This document shows, in pieces, positions 1-5,737 of a stretch of DNA of 9,933 nucleotides. The notes under the pieces were generated by a model. It saw only the letters and a list, made by a program, of their open reading frames with translations, was not told the origin of the DNA and searched no databases. The DNA lies in assembly GCA_023267415.1 (NCBI GenBank), contig JAHFNM010000027.1:1-9933 (forward strand). The letters are read 5' to 3'. Every line of letters starts with the position of its first letter. The first letter of the stretch is position 1. The position numbers and the translations under genes are program-made. This DNA comes from Candidatus Nomurabacteria bacterium. Its GTDB lineage: Bacteria > Patescibacteriota > Minisyncoccia > Phycocordibacterales > UBA9973.

Positions 1-1
1 C

Positions 2-1024
2 GGAACCAAGCGCTTCACACATCACTACAACTTCCCTGGATATTCGGTGGGGGAGACAGGACGCTTTGGTGGCATCAACCGCTGCGAAATGGGACATGGA
101 TTCCTCGCCGAAAAAGCACTATATCCAATGATTCCAGACAAGATGGATTTTCCTTACACCATTCGCGTAGTATCCGAATCGACTGCATCAAACGGATCCA
201 CCTCACAGGCATCGATCTGTGCAGCAACGCTCGCACTCATGGACGGCGGCGTACCAATGAAGCGCCCGGTCGCAGGACTTGCGATGGGACTCATTCTCAA
301 CGTTGAGAACCCGACAGAGTACAAGATCATCTCCGACATTCAGGGACCGGAAGACCATCACGGCGACATGGACTTCAAAGTCGCCGGAACGCGAAACGGA
401 ATCACTGCCATCCAGCTCGACATCAAAGTGGGCGGTGTACCCGTGCAAGCTCTCAAAGATGCAATGATCCAGGCCAAGGCCGGACGACTTCAGATCCTCG
501 ATGCGATCGAAAAGGAGATCGCGGCTCCTCGCGCAGACATCTCGCCAACCGCGCCGAAGATCTTGGTCATGCACATTCGCCCTGACCAGATCGGCGGAGT
601 CATCGGATCTGGTGGAAAGACCATCAAAGCTATCCGCGAAAAGACCGGTGCCGAACTCACGATCGAGGACGATGGAACTGTGTACATCACCGGCAAGAAC
701 GGCGCCGCAGACGCAGCGCTCGTCATCGTCCAGGAAATGACGCACGAGTACAAGATCGGGGAAGAGATGGAAGGGGAAGTGGTCAAGATCCTTGAAGTCG
801 GTGCGATCGTTAAGATCAGCTCTTCGGCTGATGGAATGGTTCACATTTCCGAACTCGCTCCATGGCGCGTGAACAAAGTCACTGACCTGGTCAAAGAAGG
901 AATGAAGGTGCCGGTCAAAGTCGTAGGCGTAGACCTCGAACGCGGACGCATCTCACTTTCGATCAAAGCCGCAAAGCCAGACTTTTTTCCAAAACCAGCA
1001 ACGCCTGAAACACCAAAGGCCTAG
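2..1024 (+). CDS. pnp: Polynucleotide phosphorylase, C-terminal half (5' end outside window)
   Basis: This is the 3' part of the gene for the phosphorolytic 3'-5' exoribonuclease of cytoplasmic RNA decay. The frame is open from base 2 (GTKRFTHHYNFPGYSVGETG), so it is truncated by the window edge; the first Met at 47 is internal. The second RNase PH domain carries the catalytic set expected for the family: D (codon 353-355) in EDHHGDMDFK, then the Asp of MDF and the Lys two residues later. A KH domain follows with its GxxG loop as GSGG (605-616), then an S1 RNA-binding domain (about 755-985) with DGMVHISEL and RGRISLSIK. The tail is short (PKPATPETPKA). The 340 residues seen match the usual C-terminal half of a roughly 700-residue enzyme. 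One family position reads AGTRNG rather than the common AGTRDG; it is not a catalytic residue. A terminator starts 12 bases after the stop. Confidence 0.97.
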   Translation, partial: GTKRFTHHYNFPGYSVGETGRFGGINRCEMGHGFLAEKALYPMIPDKMDFPYTIRVVSESTASNGSTSQASICAATLALMDGGVPMKRPVAGLAMGLILNVENPTEYKIISDIQGPEDHHGDMDFKVAGTRNGITAIQLDIKVGGVPVQALKDAMIQAKAGRLQILDAIEKEIAAPRADISPTAPKILVMHIRPDQIGGVIGSGGKTIKAIREKTGAELTIEDDGTVYITGKNGAADAALVIVQEMTHEYKIGEEMEGEVVKILEVGAIVKISSSADGMVHISELAPWRVNKVTDLVKEGMKVPVKVVGVDLERGRISLSIKAAKPDFFPKPATPETPKA

Positions 1025-1035
1025 ACATTGCCTCT

Positions 1036-1066
1036 AAAAAACCGCTTCATCTGAAGCGGTTTTTTG
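1036..1066 (+). terminator. Intrinsic terminator after pnp
   Basis: Inverted repeat ACCGCTTC / GAAGCGGT with a 4-nt loop, preceded by six A and followed by six T. This is a standard rho-independent terminator that also extends as an A-T stem. It ends 5 bases before the -35 box of the next gene, so pnp transcription is separated from the orphan gene at 1117. Confidence 0.92.
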
Positions 1067-1070
1067 ATTG

Positions 1071-1107
1071 TTGACAAAACACTGAAATGCTGTAGATTTA
1101 AGAAAAA
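1071..1107 (+). promoter_or_regulatory. Promoter of the 1117 gene, first copy of a 37-bp repeat
   Basis: A perfect -35 box TTGACA (1071-1076) is followed after 16 bp by TAGATT (1093-1098), a 4/6 match to the -10 consensus. Transcription would start near 1105, giving a leader of about 12 nt with no Shine-Dalgarno sequence before the ATG at 1117. The whole 37 bp recurs exactly at 1775-1811 in front of the next gene, including the spacer and the bases after the -10 box. Confidence 0.8.
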
Positions 1108-1116
1108 ATTAGACAT

Positions 1117-1713
1117 ATGAGTATTAAAAACTTCACAGCAGCATTTCGCCATATTCACGCGAAATACATCTATAACGGGGAAAAATATCCTGCGTTATTA
1201 AAGGCAACAATTACTGAAAAACAGATATTTGCTTTTAAACATGGCTTACTACACCTGATTATGTCAGCGAACAAACTGGGTCTGCAAGTCATTGTCGAAA
1301 AACAGAATATTAGAAAGCTTCAATATCTTTCCGCACCAGATAACAAACTAAAACCTCAGGATGCTGAGTTCAAACGAGCCAACCTAACGATAATCGTTGA
1401 AATAATTTCGATACTTGGAAGAACAGGGATTGGCGATATGGGTGTTTCTCTAATTTCAATCCCTACTACACAAGAAATGGCCGCACTCATTCCAGTAGAA
1501 TCGTTTGGCAGCCTTCGCGAAGCATCGTTTATGGAATGCGTTGAGTGGTACATCCAAAACCTCGCCGAGATACTCGAGAAAGCCGACCACACAAACGAGG
1601 TCGATATTAAGGAAGTGGAGACTATAACCAAAAAGGCATATCAGGCAATTCTGTACTGGTTTGACGACTTTTGGGTTCCGGATTTTTTAGCAGAAATTGA
1701 ATTTATCGTCTAA
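1117..1713 (+). CDS. Unknown 198-residue protein, orphan cassette gene
   Basis: I do not recognise a family. The protein has no signal peptide and no convincing membrane helix, so it is probably cytoplasmic. It begins MSIKNFTAAFRHIHAKYIYNG. Helix-like segments with mixed charge follow (residues about 35-65 with FAFKHGLLHLIMSANKLGLQ; about 138-190 ending YWFDDFWVPDFLAEIEFIV). The C-terminus is rich in aromatic and acidic residues. It contains a single Cys, in FMECVEWY. Codon use is visibly richer in A/T than in pnp upstream and the genes downstream, which suggests a separate origin. The start is chosen because the ATG lies about 12 nt after the predicted transcription start; no Shine-Dalgarno is present. 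It is flanked by its own promoter and terminator, so it appears monocistronic. The coding call is strong from length, signals and context; the function is unknown. Confidence 0.82.
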   Translation: MSIKNFTAAFRHIHAKYIYNGEKYPALLKATITEKQIFAFKHGLLHLIMSANKLGLQVIVEKQNIRKLQYLSAPDNKLKPQDAEFKRANLTIIVEIISILGRTGIGDMGVSLISIPTTQEMAALIPVESFGSLREASFMECVEWYIQNLAEILEKADHTNEVDIKEVETITKKAYQAILYWFDDFWVPDFLAEIEFIV

Positions 1714-1739
1714 AACAAAGCAAGTATTCTTATGTAACT

Positions 1740-1773
1740 AAAACGGTTTTCACATTGTGAAAACCGTTTTTTA
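1740..1773 (+). terminator. Intrinsic terminator after the 1117 gene
   Basis: A 14-bp perfect stem (1740-1753 with 1757-1770) around the loop ATT, running into a run of six T. It ends just before the second copy of the 37-bp promoter repeat, so terminator and next promoter nearly touch, as they do after pnp. Confidence 0.92.
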
Positions 1774-1774
1774 T

Positions 1775-1811
1775 TTGACAAAACACTGAAATGCTGTAGA
1801 TTTAAGAAAAA
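1775..1811 (+). promoter_or_regulatory. Promoter of the 1839 gene, second copy of the 37-bp repeat
   Basis: TTGACA (1775-1780), a 16-bp spacer and TAGATT (1797-1802), identical to the copy at 1071-1107. Transcription would start near 1809, giving a leader of about 30 nt before the ATG at 1839. That leader shows no Shine-Dalgarno sequence. Identity of the spacer as well as the hexamers makes coordinated expression of the two orphan genes likely. Confidence 0.8.
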
Positions 1812-1838
1812 TTTTGCTCACGCTCTTAAACAACTTTT

Positions 1839-2603
1839 ATGAAAAGAATACTGATATCACTCCTTCTTTTACCGCTCTTCGCAAACAGCCAAGAGCCTGT
1901 CAAAATAATTTCTGACGAGAACCAAGAGTACCAATTCTATGAAAGCAAAACTGGGACTGACACATTTCTTCTCGTATGGAATGTTGCTTGGTATAAAGGT
2001 GCGAAGTTACGGCAAAAAACCTTGTATCTGGTGGATTCGATCGCGTATTCAAAAAATACCCGCGTCGAGCATACTGACGGACCGGCATATCATGCAGTGG
2101 TCAGCATGACAAAAAATCCCGGCAAGGATACGTTTATTAGAACGGATGAAAACGTCCAAAAGATTTCTTCTGTTTCTGAATTCTTCAAACCCAAGACTAT
2201 AAAGCACATGATGTTTGCTCATTATGACGCCCAGAAAAACAAAATTGTTTCATGGGTTAAAGATAGCAACGGACGCAAATGGAATTCGGATTTAGGACTC
2301 TTTCTTTTCGGTATTTTAGTCATTGTGGCCACACTGCTGTTCAGGAGAACTTTGGATGAAGGTGATTGGACTTTCACCGCAGCGACATTTGGGTGCGGTG
2401 GCTTATTTTTGGGAAGCTTTTGCTCATTAGATACTGTGCTTTTTCCAAAACATGTCTGTTGGGTCGTTTCTCTCACAACAGTAGCGATCGCACTATTGCT
2501 TGTTGTTCGACAGAACAAATCATGGCCTAAAAAATTCGCTCGTGGTTTTTCAAGAAAAAATAAAACTACAACCAGTGTGCACGCATACGACGAAGACTGG
2601 TGA
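1839..2603 (+). CDS. Unknown membrane protein: signal peptide, ectodomain, three C-terminal helices
   Basis: I recognise no family for this 254-residue protein, but its layout is clear. Residues 1-17 (MKRILISLLLLPLFANS) are a classical signal peptide with a likely cut after ANS. Residues 18-150 form a hydrophilic domain that should lie outside the membrane. Three hydrophobic segments follow: about 152-168, 178-195 and 206-223. The short loop after the first has Arg-Arg and the 30-residue tail is strongly basic (RQNKSWPKKFARGFSRKNK), so by the positive-inside rule the C-terminus is cytoplasmic. Cysteines occur only in or next to the membrane part (C186, C195, C207). Base composition is AT-richer than the flanking genes, like the neighbour at 1117. 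The start is supported by the signal peptide. It has its own promoter and terminator. It could be a surface or envelope sensor, but no sequence motif supports a specific role. Confidence 0.85.
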   Translation: MKRILISLLLLPLFANSQEPVKIISDENQEYQFYESKTGTDTFLLVWNVAWYKGAKLRQKTLYLVDSIAYSKNTRVEHTDGPAYHAVVSMTKNPGKDTFIRTDENVQKISSVSEFFKPKTIKHMMFAHYDAQKNKIVSWVKDSNGRKWNSDLGLFLFGILVIVATLLFRRTLDEGDWTFTAATFGCGGLFLGSFCSLDTVLFPKHVCWVVSLTTVAIALLLVVRQNKSWPKKFARGFSRKNKTTTSVHAYDEDW

Positions 2604-2620
2604 TAAAAGATTCTTATTTC

Positions 2621-2657
2621 AAAGCTGGTTCGCATATGCGAACCAGCTTTTTCTTTT
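2621..2657 (+). terminator. Intrinsic terminator after the 1839 gene
   Basis: A perfect 30-bp palindrome (2621-2650) followed by a T-rich run with one C. Its inner 18 bp, GGTTCGCATATGCGAACC, are the same as the core of the terminator at 5681-5730 except for one central base. Confidence 0.9.
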
Positions 2658-2658
2658 A

Positions 2659-2667
2659 TGGTATTAT
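2659..2667 (+). promoter_or_regulatory. Extended -10 promoter directly in front of the 2674 start
   Basis: TGG followed by TATTAT (hexamer 2662-2667, 5/6 match to TATAAT) forms an extended -10 element. The ATG follows after only 6 nt, so the expected transcription start coincides with the start codon and the mRNA would be leaderless. There is no Shine-Dalgarno sequence, and the T-run of the preceding terminator abuts it. Confidence 0.65.
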
Positions 2668-2673
2668 TTTTAT

Positions 2674-3597
2674 ATGGAACCAACAGAACCAATCGACATC
2701 AATGCGCCGATTCCGACACCAATGCCGGCGATCACTCCACACGCTGAAAAGGATGCGCACATCGCCAAATACAACAGCCACATCCAACCGGTGCGAACAT
2801 TCAATTCCGATCTAGCCGATGCAGTGCGCGAGAAGGGCGGATCGGTCGTTCGCATCGCAATCGCCGAAAATGAAAAGCAGCAGAGAGAGTATCAGGAGGT
2901 TTCCATCACTTCGCGCAAAAACATGATCTTCACGATCGCGGGAATTCTCATCGTCGCTGCCTGCATCGCCGGACTTGTGTGGACATACTCCTACAAAAAA
3001 AGCGCGAGCATCATAACACCTGTCACGCCTGCGGCACCGTCATCAATCGTATTCTCTGAAAATTCGCAGACGATCGACACAAGCACGATGCAGTCATCGG
3101 ATCTCATCACTGCGATAAATGCGATCGTCGCTGCTCCGAACATCCAGTCTGGCACGATAAAAAATATCGTCATCGCACAAGGAACCACACGCAGCCCATC
3201 ATCGCAGTTTTTGACGACGATCGGAGCAACGCATGCACCGGCAGATTTTCTGCGTTCGCTTTCTCCAGAGTACATGCTCGGCACCTATCTCTACAATCAA
3301 GATAGTTTATTCCTTATCATTCGCGGCACAGCGCATGATTTCCTGCTCTCCGGAATGCTCGCATGGGAACCATATATATTGAGCGACTTGGCACCACTCT
3401 ATGCAGTTGATGTGACCGGCGCAAACGCAAAAGCACTCGATGCAAAATGGAGCGACACGGTGATTGAAAACCACGACGCACGCGCCGTCCTCGATGCGAA
3501 CAAAAAACCGATTCTCTTTTACTCGTTCTTGAACGAAAACGAGATCTTCATCAGCACCGACCCAAAGACGCTTACTGCTGTGGTCGGCAGACTGTAG
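2674..3597 (+). CDS. Single-pass membrane protein with proline-rich N-terminus and extracytoplasmic domain
   Basis: This is a 307-residue protein of unknown function with the look of lineage-specific membrane proteins of Patescibacteria (inference). Residues 1-25 are a proline-rich start (MEPTEPIDINAPIPTPMPAITP). Residues 26-80 are charged and probably helical. One membrane helix spans about 84-105 (MIFTIAGILIVAACIAGLVWTY) between RK and KK. A Thr/Pro/Ala stalk (about 112-125) leads to an outer domain of about 180 residues containing FLTTIGATHAPADFLRSL and a C-terminal STDPKTLTAVVGRL. The frame is open further upstream to 2500, but that would read through the previous gene and its terminator; the ATG at 2674 fits the -10 box 6 nt before it. 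Codon use returns to the GC-richer style of pnp. No enzyme motif is visible. Confidence 0.88.
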   Translation: MEPTEPIDINAPIPTPMPAITPHAEKDAHIAKYNSHIQPVRTFNSDLADAVREKGGSVVRIAIAENEKQQREYQEVSITSRKNMIFTIAGILIVAACIAGLVWTYSYKKSASIITPVTPAAPSSIVFSENSQTIDTSTMQSSDLITAINAIVAAPNIQSGTIKNIVIAQGTTRSPSSQFLTTIGATHAPADFLRSLSPEYMLGTYLYNQDSLFLIIRGTAHDFLLSGMLAWEPYILSDLAPLYAVDVTGANAKALDAKWSDTVIENHDARAVLDANKKPILFYSFLNENEIFISTDPKTLTAVVGRL

Positions 3598-3633
3598 GCC
3601 TTAAACTGAGTCTAGAAACGAAGGGCTCATCTG

Positions 3634-3642
3634 TGATATATT
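3634..3642 (+). promoter_or_regulatory. Extended -10 promoter directly in front of the 3649 start
   Basis: TGA followed by TATATT (hexamer 3637-3642, 5/6 match) with the ATG 6 nt later, the same geometry as at 2659-2676. The intervening bases GGGGGT lie too close to the ATG to act as a Shine-Dalgarno, so a leaderless transcript is the simplest reading. No convincing -35 box is seen. Confidence 0.6.
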
Positions 3643-3648
3643 GGGGGT

Positions 3649-3999
3649 ATGACCACCGACTACAAACACAAACTTGAAGAAGAGAAAGCTGTGCTGATGG
3701 GCGAACTTGCCGGACTCGGCAACCGCGACCCGAAGAGCCATGAATGGGAAGTAACGGCCGAGAACACGGAAGGCGAGACAGCCGATCCAAACAGCAACGC
3801 CGACCGCTTTGAAGATTTTGAAGAAAAGAGCGCGCTCATCACTCCGCTCGAAGCCAAGCTTTCACAAGTAGAAGCGGCCCTCGCCCGGATAGAAGACGGG
3901 ACATTCGGAAAATGCCGAGTGTGCCACGGACCGATCGAAGAAGCCCGCCTCCAAGCAAACCCTGCAGCAGAAACCTGTATCGCACACCTGGAAGCCTAG
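3649..3999 (+). CDS. DksA/TraR-type zinc-finger protein
   Basis: A 116-residue protein of the TraR/DksA family, small coiled-coil proteins with a C-terminal zinc finger, some of which enter the RNA polymerase secondary channel. Residues 3-25 and 55-83 form the two arms of a predicted helical hairpin. The connecting segment has acidic residues (DPNSNADRFEDFEEK, 46-60), as is common in DksA-like proteins. The finger is C89-x2-C92-x17-C110-x2-H113: three of the usual four cysteines are present and the last is replaced by His. The family signature PIEEARLQANPAAETC is intact. The gene stands alone, with its own extended -10 box and a hairpin downstream. A role in transcription control is inferred from the family; whether it acts with or without ppGpp cannot be read from the sequence. 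The short length is closer to the compact family members than to E. coli DksA (151 residues). Confidence 0.9.
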   Translation: MTTDYKHKLEEEKAVLMGELAGLGNRDPKSHEWEVTAENTEGETADPNSNADRFEDFEEKSALITPLEAKLSQVEAALARIEDGTFGKCRVCHGPIEEARLQANPAAETCIAHLEA

Positions 4000-4022
4000 T
4001 ATTCCTATACGATTCGTTCTCT

Positions 4023-4056
4023 AAACGCCCATCCTTGCTAGCAAGGATGGGCGTTT
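4023..4056. terminator. Perfect 34-bp palindrome between the DksA-like gene and yifB
   Basis: Bases 4023-4056 are a perfect palindrome centred on GCTAGC, able to form a very stable hairpin from either strand. It ends in only three T on each side, so the U-tract is weak. It probably terminates the DksA-like gene. The short T-run leaves open a role as a binding site or mRNA stabiliser. Confidence 0.6.
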
Positions 4057-4125
4057 CACGGTGAAGTTTAGAATTCCTTTAACATTTTTTTGAGATACTC
4101 ATAGTGCATCGCTTTCAACTTATCT

Positions 4126-5682
4126 ATGGCCTTCGCTCGCGTATTTTCAGCGCAGACAGAACTCCTCTCCGGGAGGATCGTTTCCGTGGAGATAGATACA
4201 TCGCGAGGGCTGAACAATTTCACAATCGTCGGACTCGGCGACCGGGCGGTGGATGAGGCTCGCGACCGCGTGGGATCGGCGCTAAAAAATTCCGGCTACG
4301 AATCACCCAAAGCCAAAAACCAAAAGACCGTTGTCTCACTCTCTCCGGCCGATCTGAAAAAAGAAGGATCTCATTTCGATCTCTCCATCGCGCTCGGCTA
4401 CCTCATTGCCGAAGGATTGGCCACCGAAAATCTGGACCGCTCGCTGTTCGTCGGCGAGCTTGCCCTGGACGGATCGGTGCGACCCGTGCGCGGAATTTTG
4501 GCGATCGCAATCTCGGCGGCGCGCGAAGGATTCAAACAAATCTACATGCCGACTGAAAGCGCAGCCGAAGCAGCGCTCGTGCAAGAGCTCGTTGTGTTTC
4601 CCGTCGCATCGCTTCACGAATTGGTGAACCATCTTGATAAAAGAAAAAATCGAAATGGAAACGGTAATAAGATCGAACCATATCAAAATGAAAAGAAGGC
4701 TGAGACATTTATAAAACCCGAAACGGATTTCGGTGACATCATCGGGCAAGATTCTGCGAAACGAGGACTCCTCATTGCCGCTGCCGGCGGACACAACATC
4801 ATCATGTACGGACCACCGGGTTCAGGAAAGACAATGCTCGCCCGCGCACTCGCCGGAATTTTGCCGCCGCTCTCGCAAAGCGATGCGATGGAAGTCACCG
4901 CGATCCATTCGATCGCTGGCGGAAAACATATCACCGGTCTGCAATCATGTGCACCATTTCGCGCTCCGCATCACACGTCATCGTATGTATCGATAATCGG
5001 CGGCGGAACATTTCCAAAGCCCGGAGAGATAACACTCGCGCATCGCGGAGTATTGTTCTGCGATGAGTTTCCGGAATTCGACCGTCGTGTCATCGAGAGT
5101 TTACGCGAACCGCTTGAAGAACATTTTGTTTCCATTTCTCGGTCGAAGGGGACCGCGGTCTTTCCCGCACAATTTCTTTTTGTCGCTGCAATGAATCCGT
5201 GTCCGTGCGGATTTAAAGGTTCCAAAACAAAAATGTGTTCGTGCACTGCCAGCGACTTGGTGAGGTATCGCCGAAAACTTTCCGGTCCGCTTCTTGATCG
5301 CATCGACATCGCACTGTATGTGGGAGAGATCGGATATGACAAACTCGCAGGCGGCGGAGGAGAAGCGCAGTCGGAAAAAATTCAAGCGACAGTCGAGGAA
5401 GCACGGCAGCGGGCGTTCGGCCGCTGCCGTGCGCTCGGATTGCAACAAAAGCAAAACGGCGAACTCAAAGGCAAAGACTTGCCGATCATCGCGCCACTCT
5501 CGCCGGAAGCAGAAAAAGTGTTGAATGATTCGGCCACTCGTCTTGGTCTTTCCGCGCGTGCATATCACCGCACGCAAAAACTTGCCCGCACCATCGCCGA
5601 CCTCGATGGCAGCGAGGAGATAACAAAAGATCACATCCTCGAAGCAATCCGCTACCGTCCACAAATCGAGAACATCGCCTAA
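4126..5682 (+). CDS. YifB/ComM family Mg-chelatase-like AAA+ ATPase
   Basis: A 518-residue, full-length YifB/ComM family protein. ComM is a hexameric helicase promoting branch migration during integration of transformed DNA in naturally competent bacteria; YifB homologues are widespread, including in bacteria without known competence. Domains: N-terminal ChlI-like domain of Lon-protease fold (about 20-165, with NFTIVGLGDRAVDEARDRV and FVGELALDGSVRPVRG); a basic linker (172-200); the AAA+ core with Walker A GPPGSGKT (229-236), Walker B VLFCDEFPEF (D313, E314), the signature AAMNPCPCGFKG followed by CSC (four Cys: 359, 361, 371, 373), arginine-finger region LLDRIDI (R392); and a C-terminal helical domain with SARAYHRTQKLARTIADL (476-493). 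All motor residues are intact. The start fits the family N-terminus MxFARVFSAQ. A weak promoter could be TTGAGA (4090-4095) with TTTCAA (4113-4118), which would give an almost leaderless mRNA. Confidence 0.95.
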   Translation: MAFARVFSAQTELLSGRIVSVEIDTSRGLNNFTIVGLGDRAVDEARDRVGSALKNSGYESPKAKNQKTVVSLSPADLKKEGSHFDLSIALGYLIAEGLATENLDRSLFVGELALDGSVRPVRGILAIAISAAREGFKQIYMPTESAAEAALVQELVVFPVASLHELVNHLDKRKNRNGNGNKIEPYQNEKKAETFIKPETDFGDIIGQDSAKRGLLIAAAGGHNIIMYGPPGSGKTMLARALAGILPPLSQSDAMEVTAIHSIAGGKHITGLQSCAPFRAPHHTSSYVSIIGGGTFPKPGEITLAHRGVLFCDEFPEFDRRVIESLREPLEEHFVSISRSKGTAVFPAQFLFVAAMNPCPCGFKGSKTKMCSCTASDLVRYRRKLSGPLLDRIDIALYVGEIGYDKLAGGGGEAQSEKIQATVEEARQRAFGRCRALGLQQKQNGELKGKDLPIIAPLSPEAEKVLNDSATRLGLSARAYHRTQKLARTIADLDGSEEITKDHILEAIRYRPQIENIA

Positions 5683-5730
5683 AACAAAAACTGCTCGGTT
5701 CGCATTTGCGAACCGAGCAGTTTTTGTTTT
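5681..5730. terminator. Bidirectional intrinsic terminator between convergent genes
   Basis: A perfect 24-bp stem (5681-5704 with 5707-5730) that starts inside the yifB stop codon. It has TTTTTG plus TTTTTT on the plus side and the mirrored T-run on the minus side, so it serves yifB and the minus-strand LysM-M23 gene, whose stop lies 7 bp beyond the arm. Its core GGTTCGCATTTGCGAACC is shared with the terminator at 2621-2657. Confidence 0.93.
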
Positions 5731-5737
5731 TTATAAT

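Larger units (their letters stand above)
1071..1811 (+). repeat. Pair of perfect 37-bp direct repeats bounding a promoter-gene-terminator unit
   Basis: Bases 1071-1107 and 1775-1811 are identical and 704 bp apart. Identity starts at the first base of TTGACA and stops in the A-run after the -10 region. The preceding bases are G in one copy and T in the other. The stretch 1071-1774 is therefore exactly one promoter, one gene (1117-1713) and one terminator, followed by the second copy of the promoter. Confidence 0.9.

Noticed and set aside
203..844. Minus-strand open frame of 213 codons opposite pnp
   Set aside because: It lies wholly antisense to the conserved pnp domains, and its composition is that of a shadow frame (Asp/Arg/Ser-rich).
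2500..2673. N-terminal extension of the 2674 protein to an upstream ATG at 2500
   Set aside because: It would overlap the end of the 1839 gene in another frame and read through a strong terminator. The ATG at 2674 has an extended -10 box at the right distance.
2222..2692. Minus-strand open frame of 156 codons
   Set aside because: Antisense to the C-terminal helices of the 1839 gene, and it runs through that gene's terminator. The hydrophobic signature belongs to the plus-strand frame.
3643..3648. GGGGGT before the ATG at 3649 as a Shine-Dalgarno
   Set aside because: Only one base separates it from the ATG, too close for ribosome binding.
5101..5664. Minus-strand open frame of 187 codons
   Set aside because: Antisense to the AAA+ core of yifB, whose motifs are intact on the plus strand.
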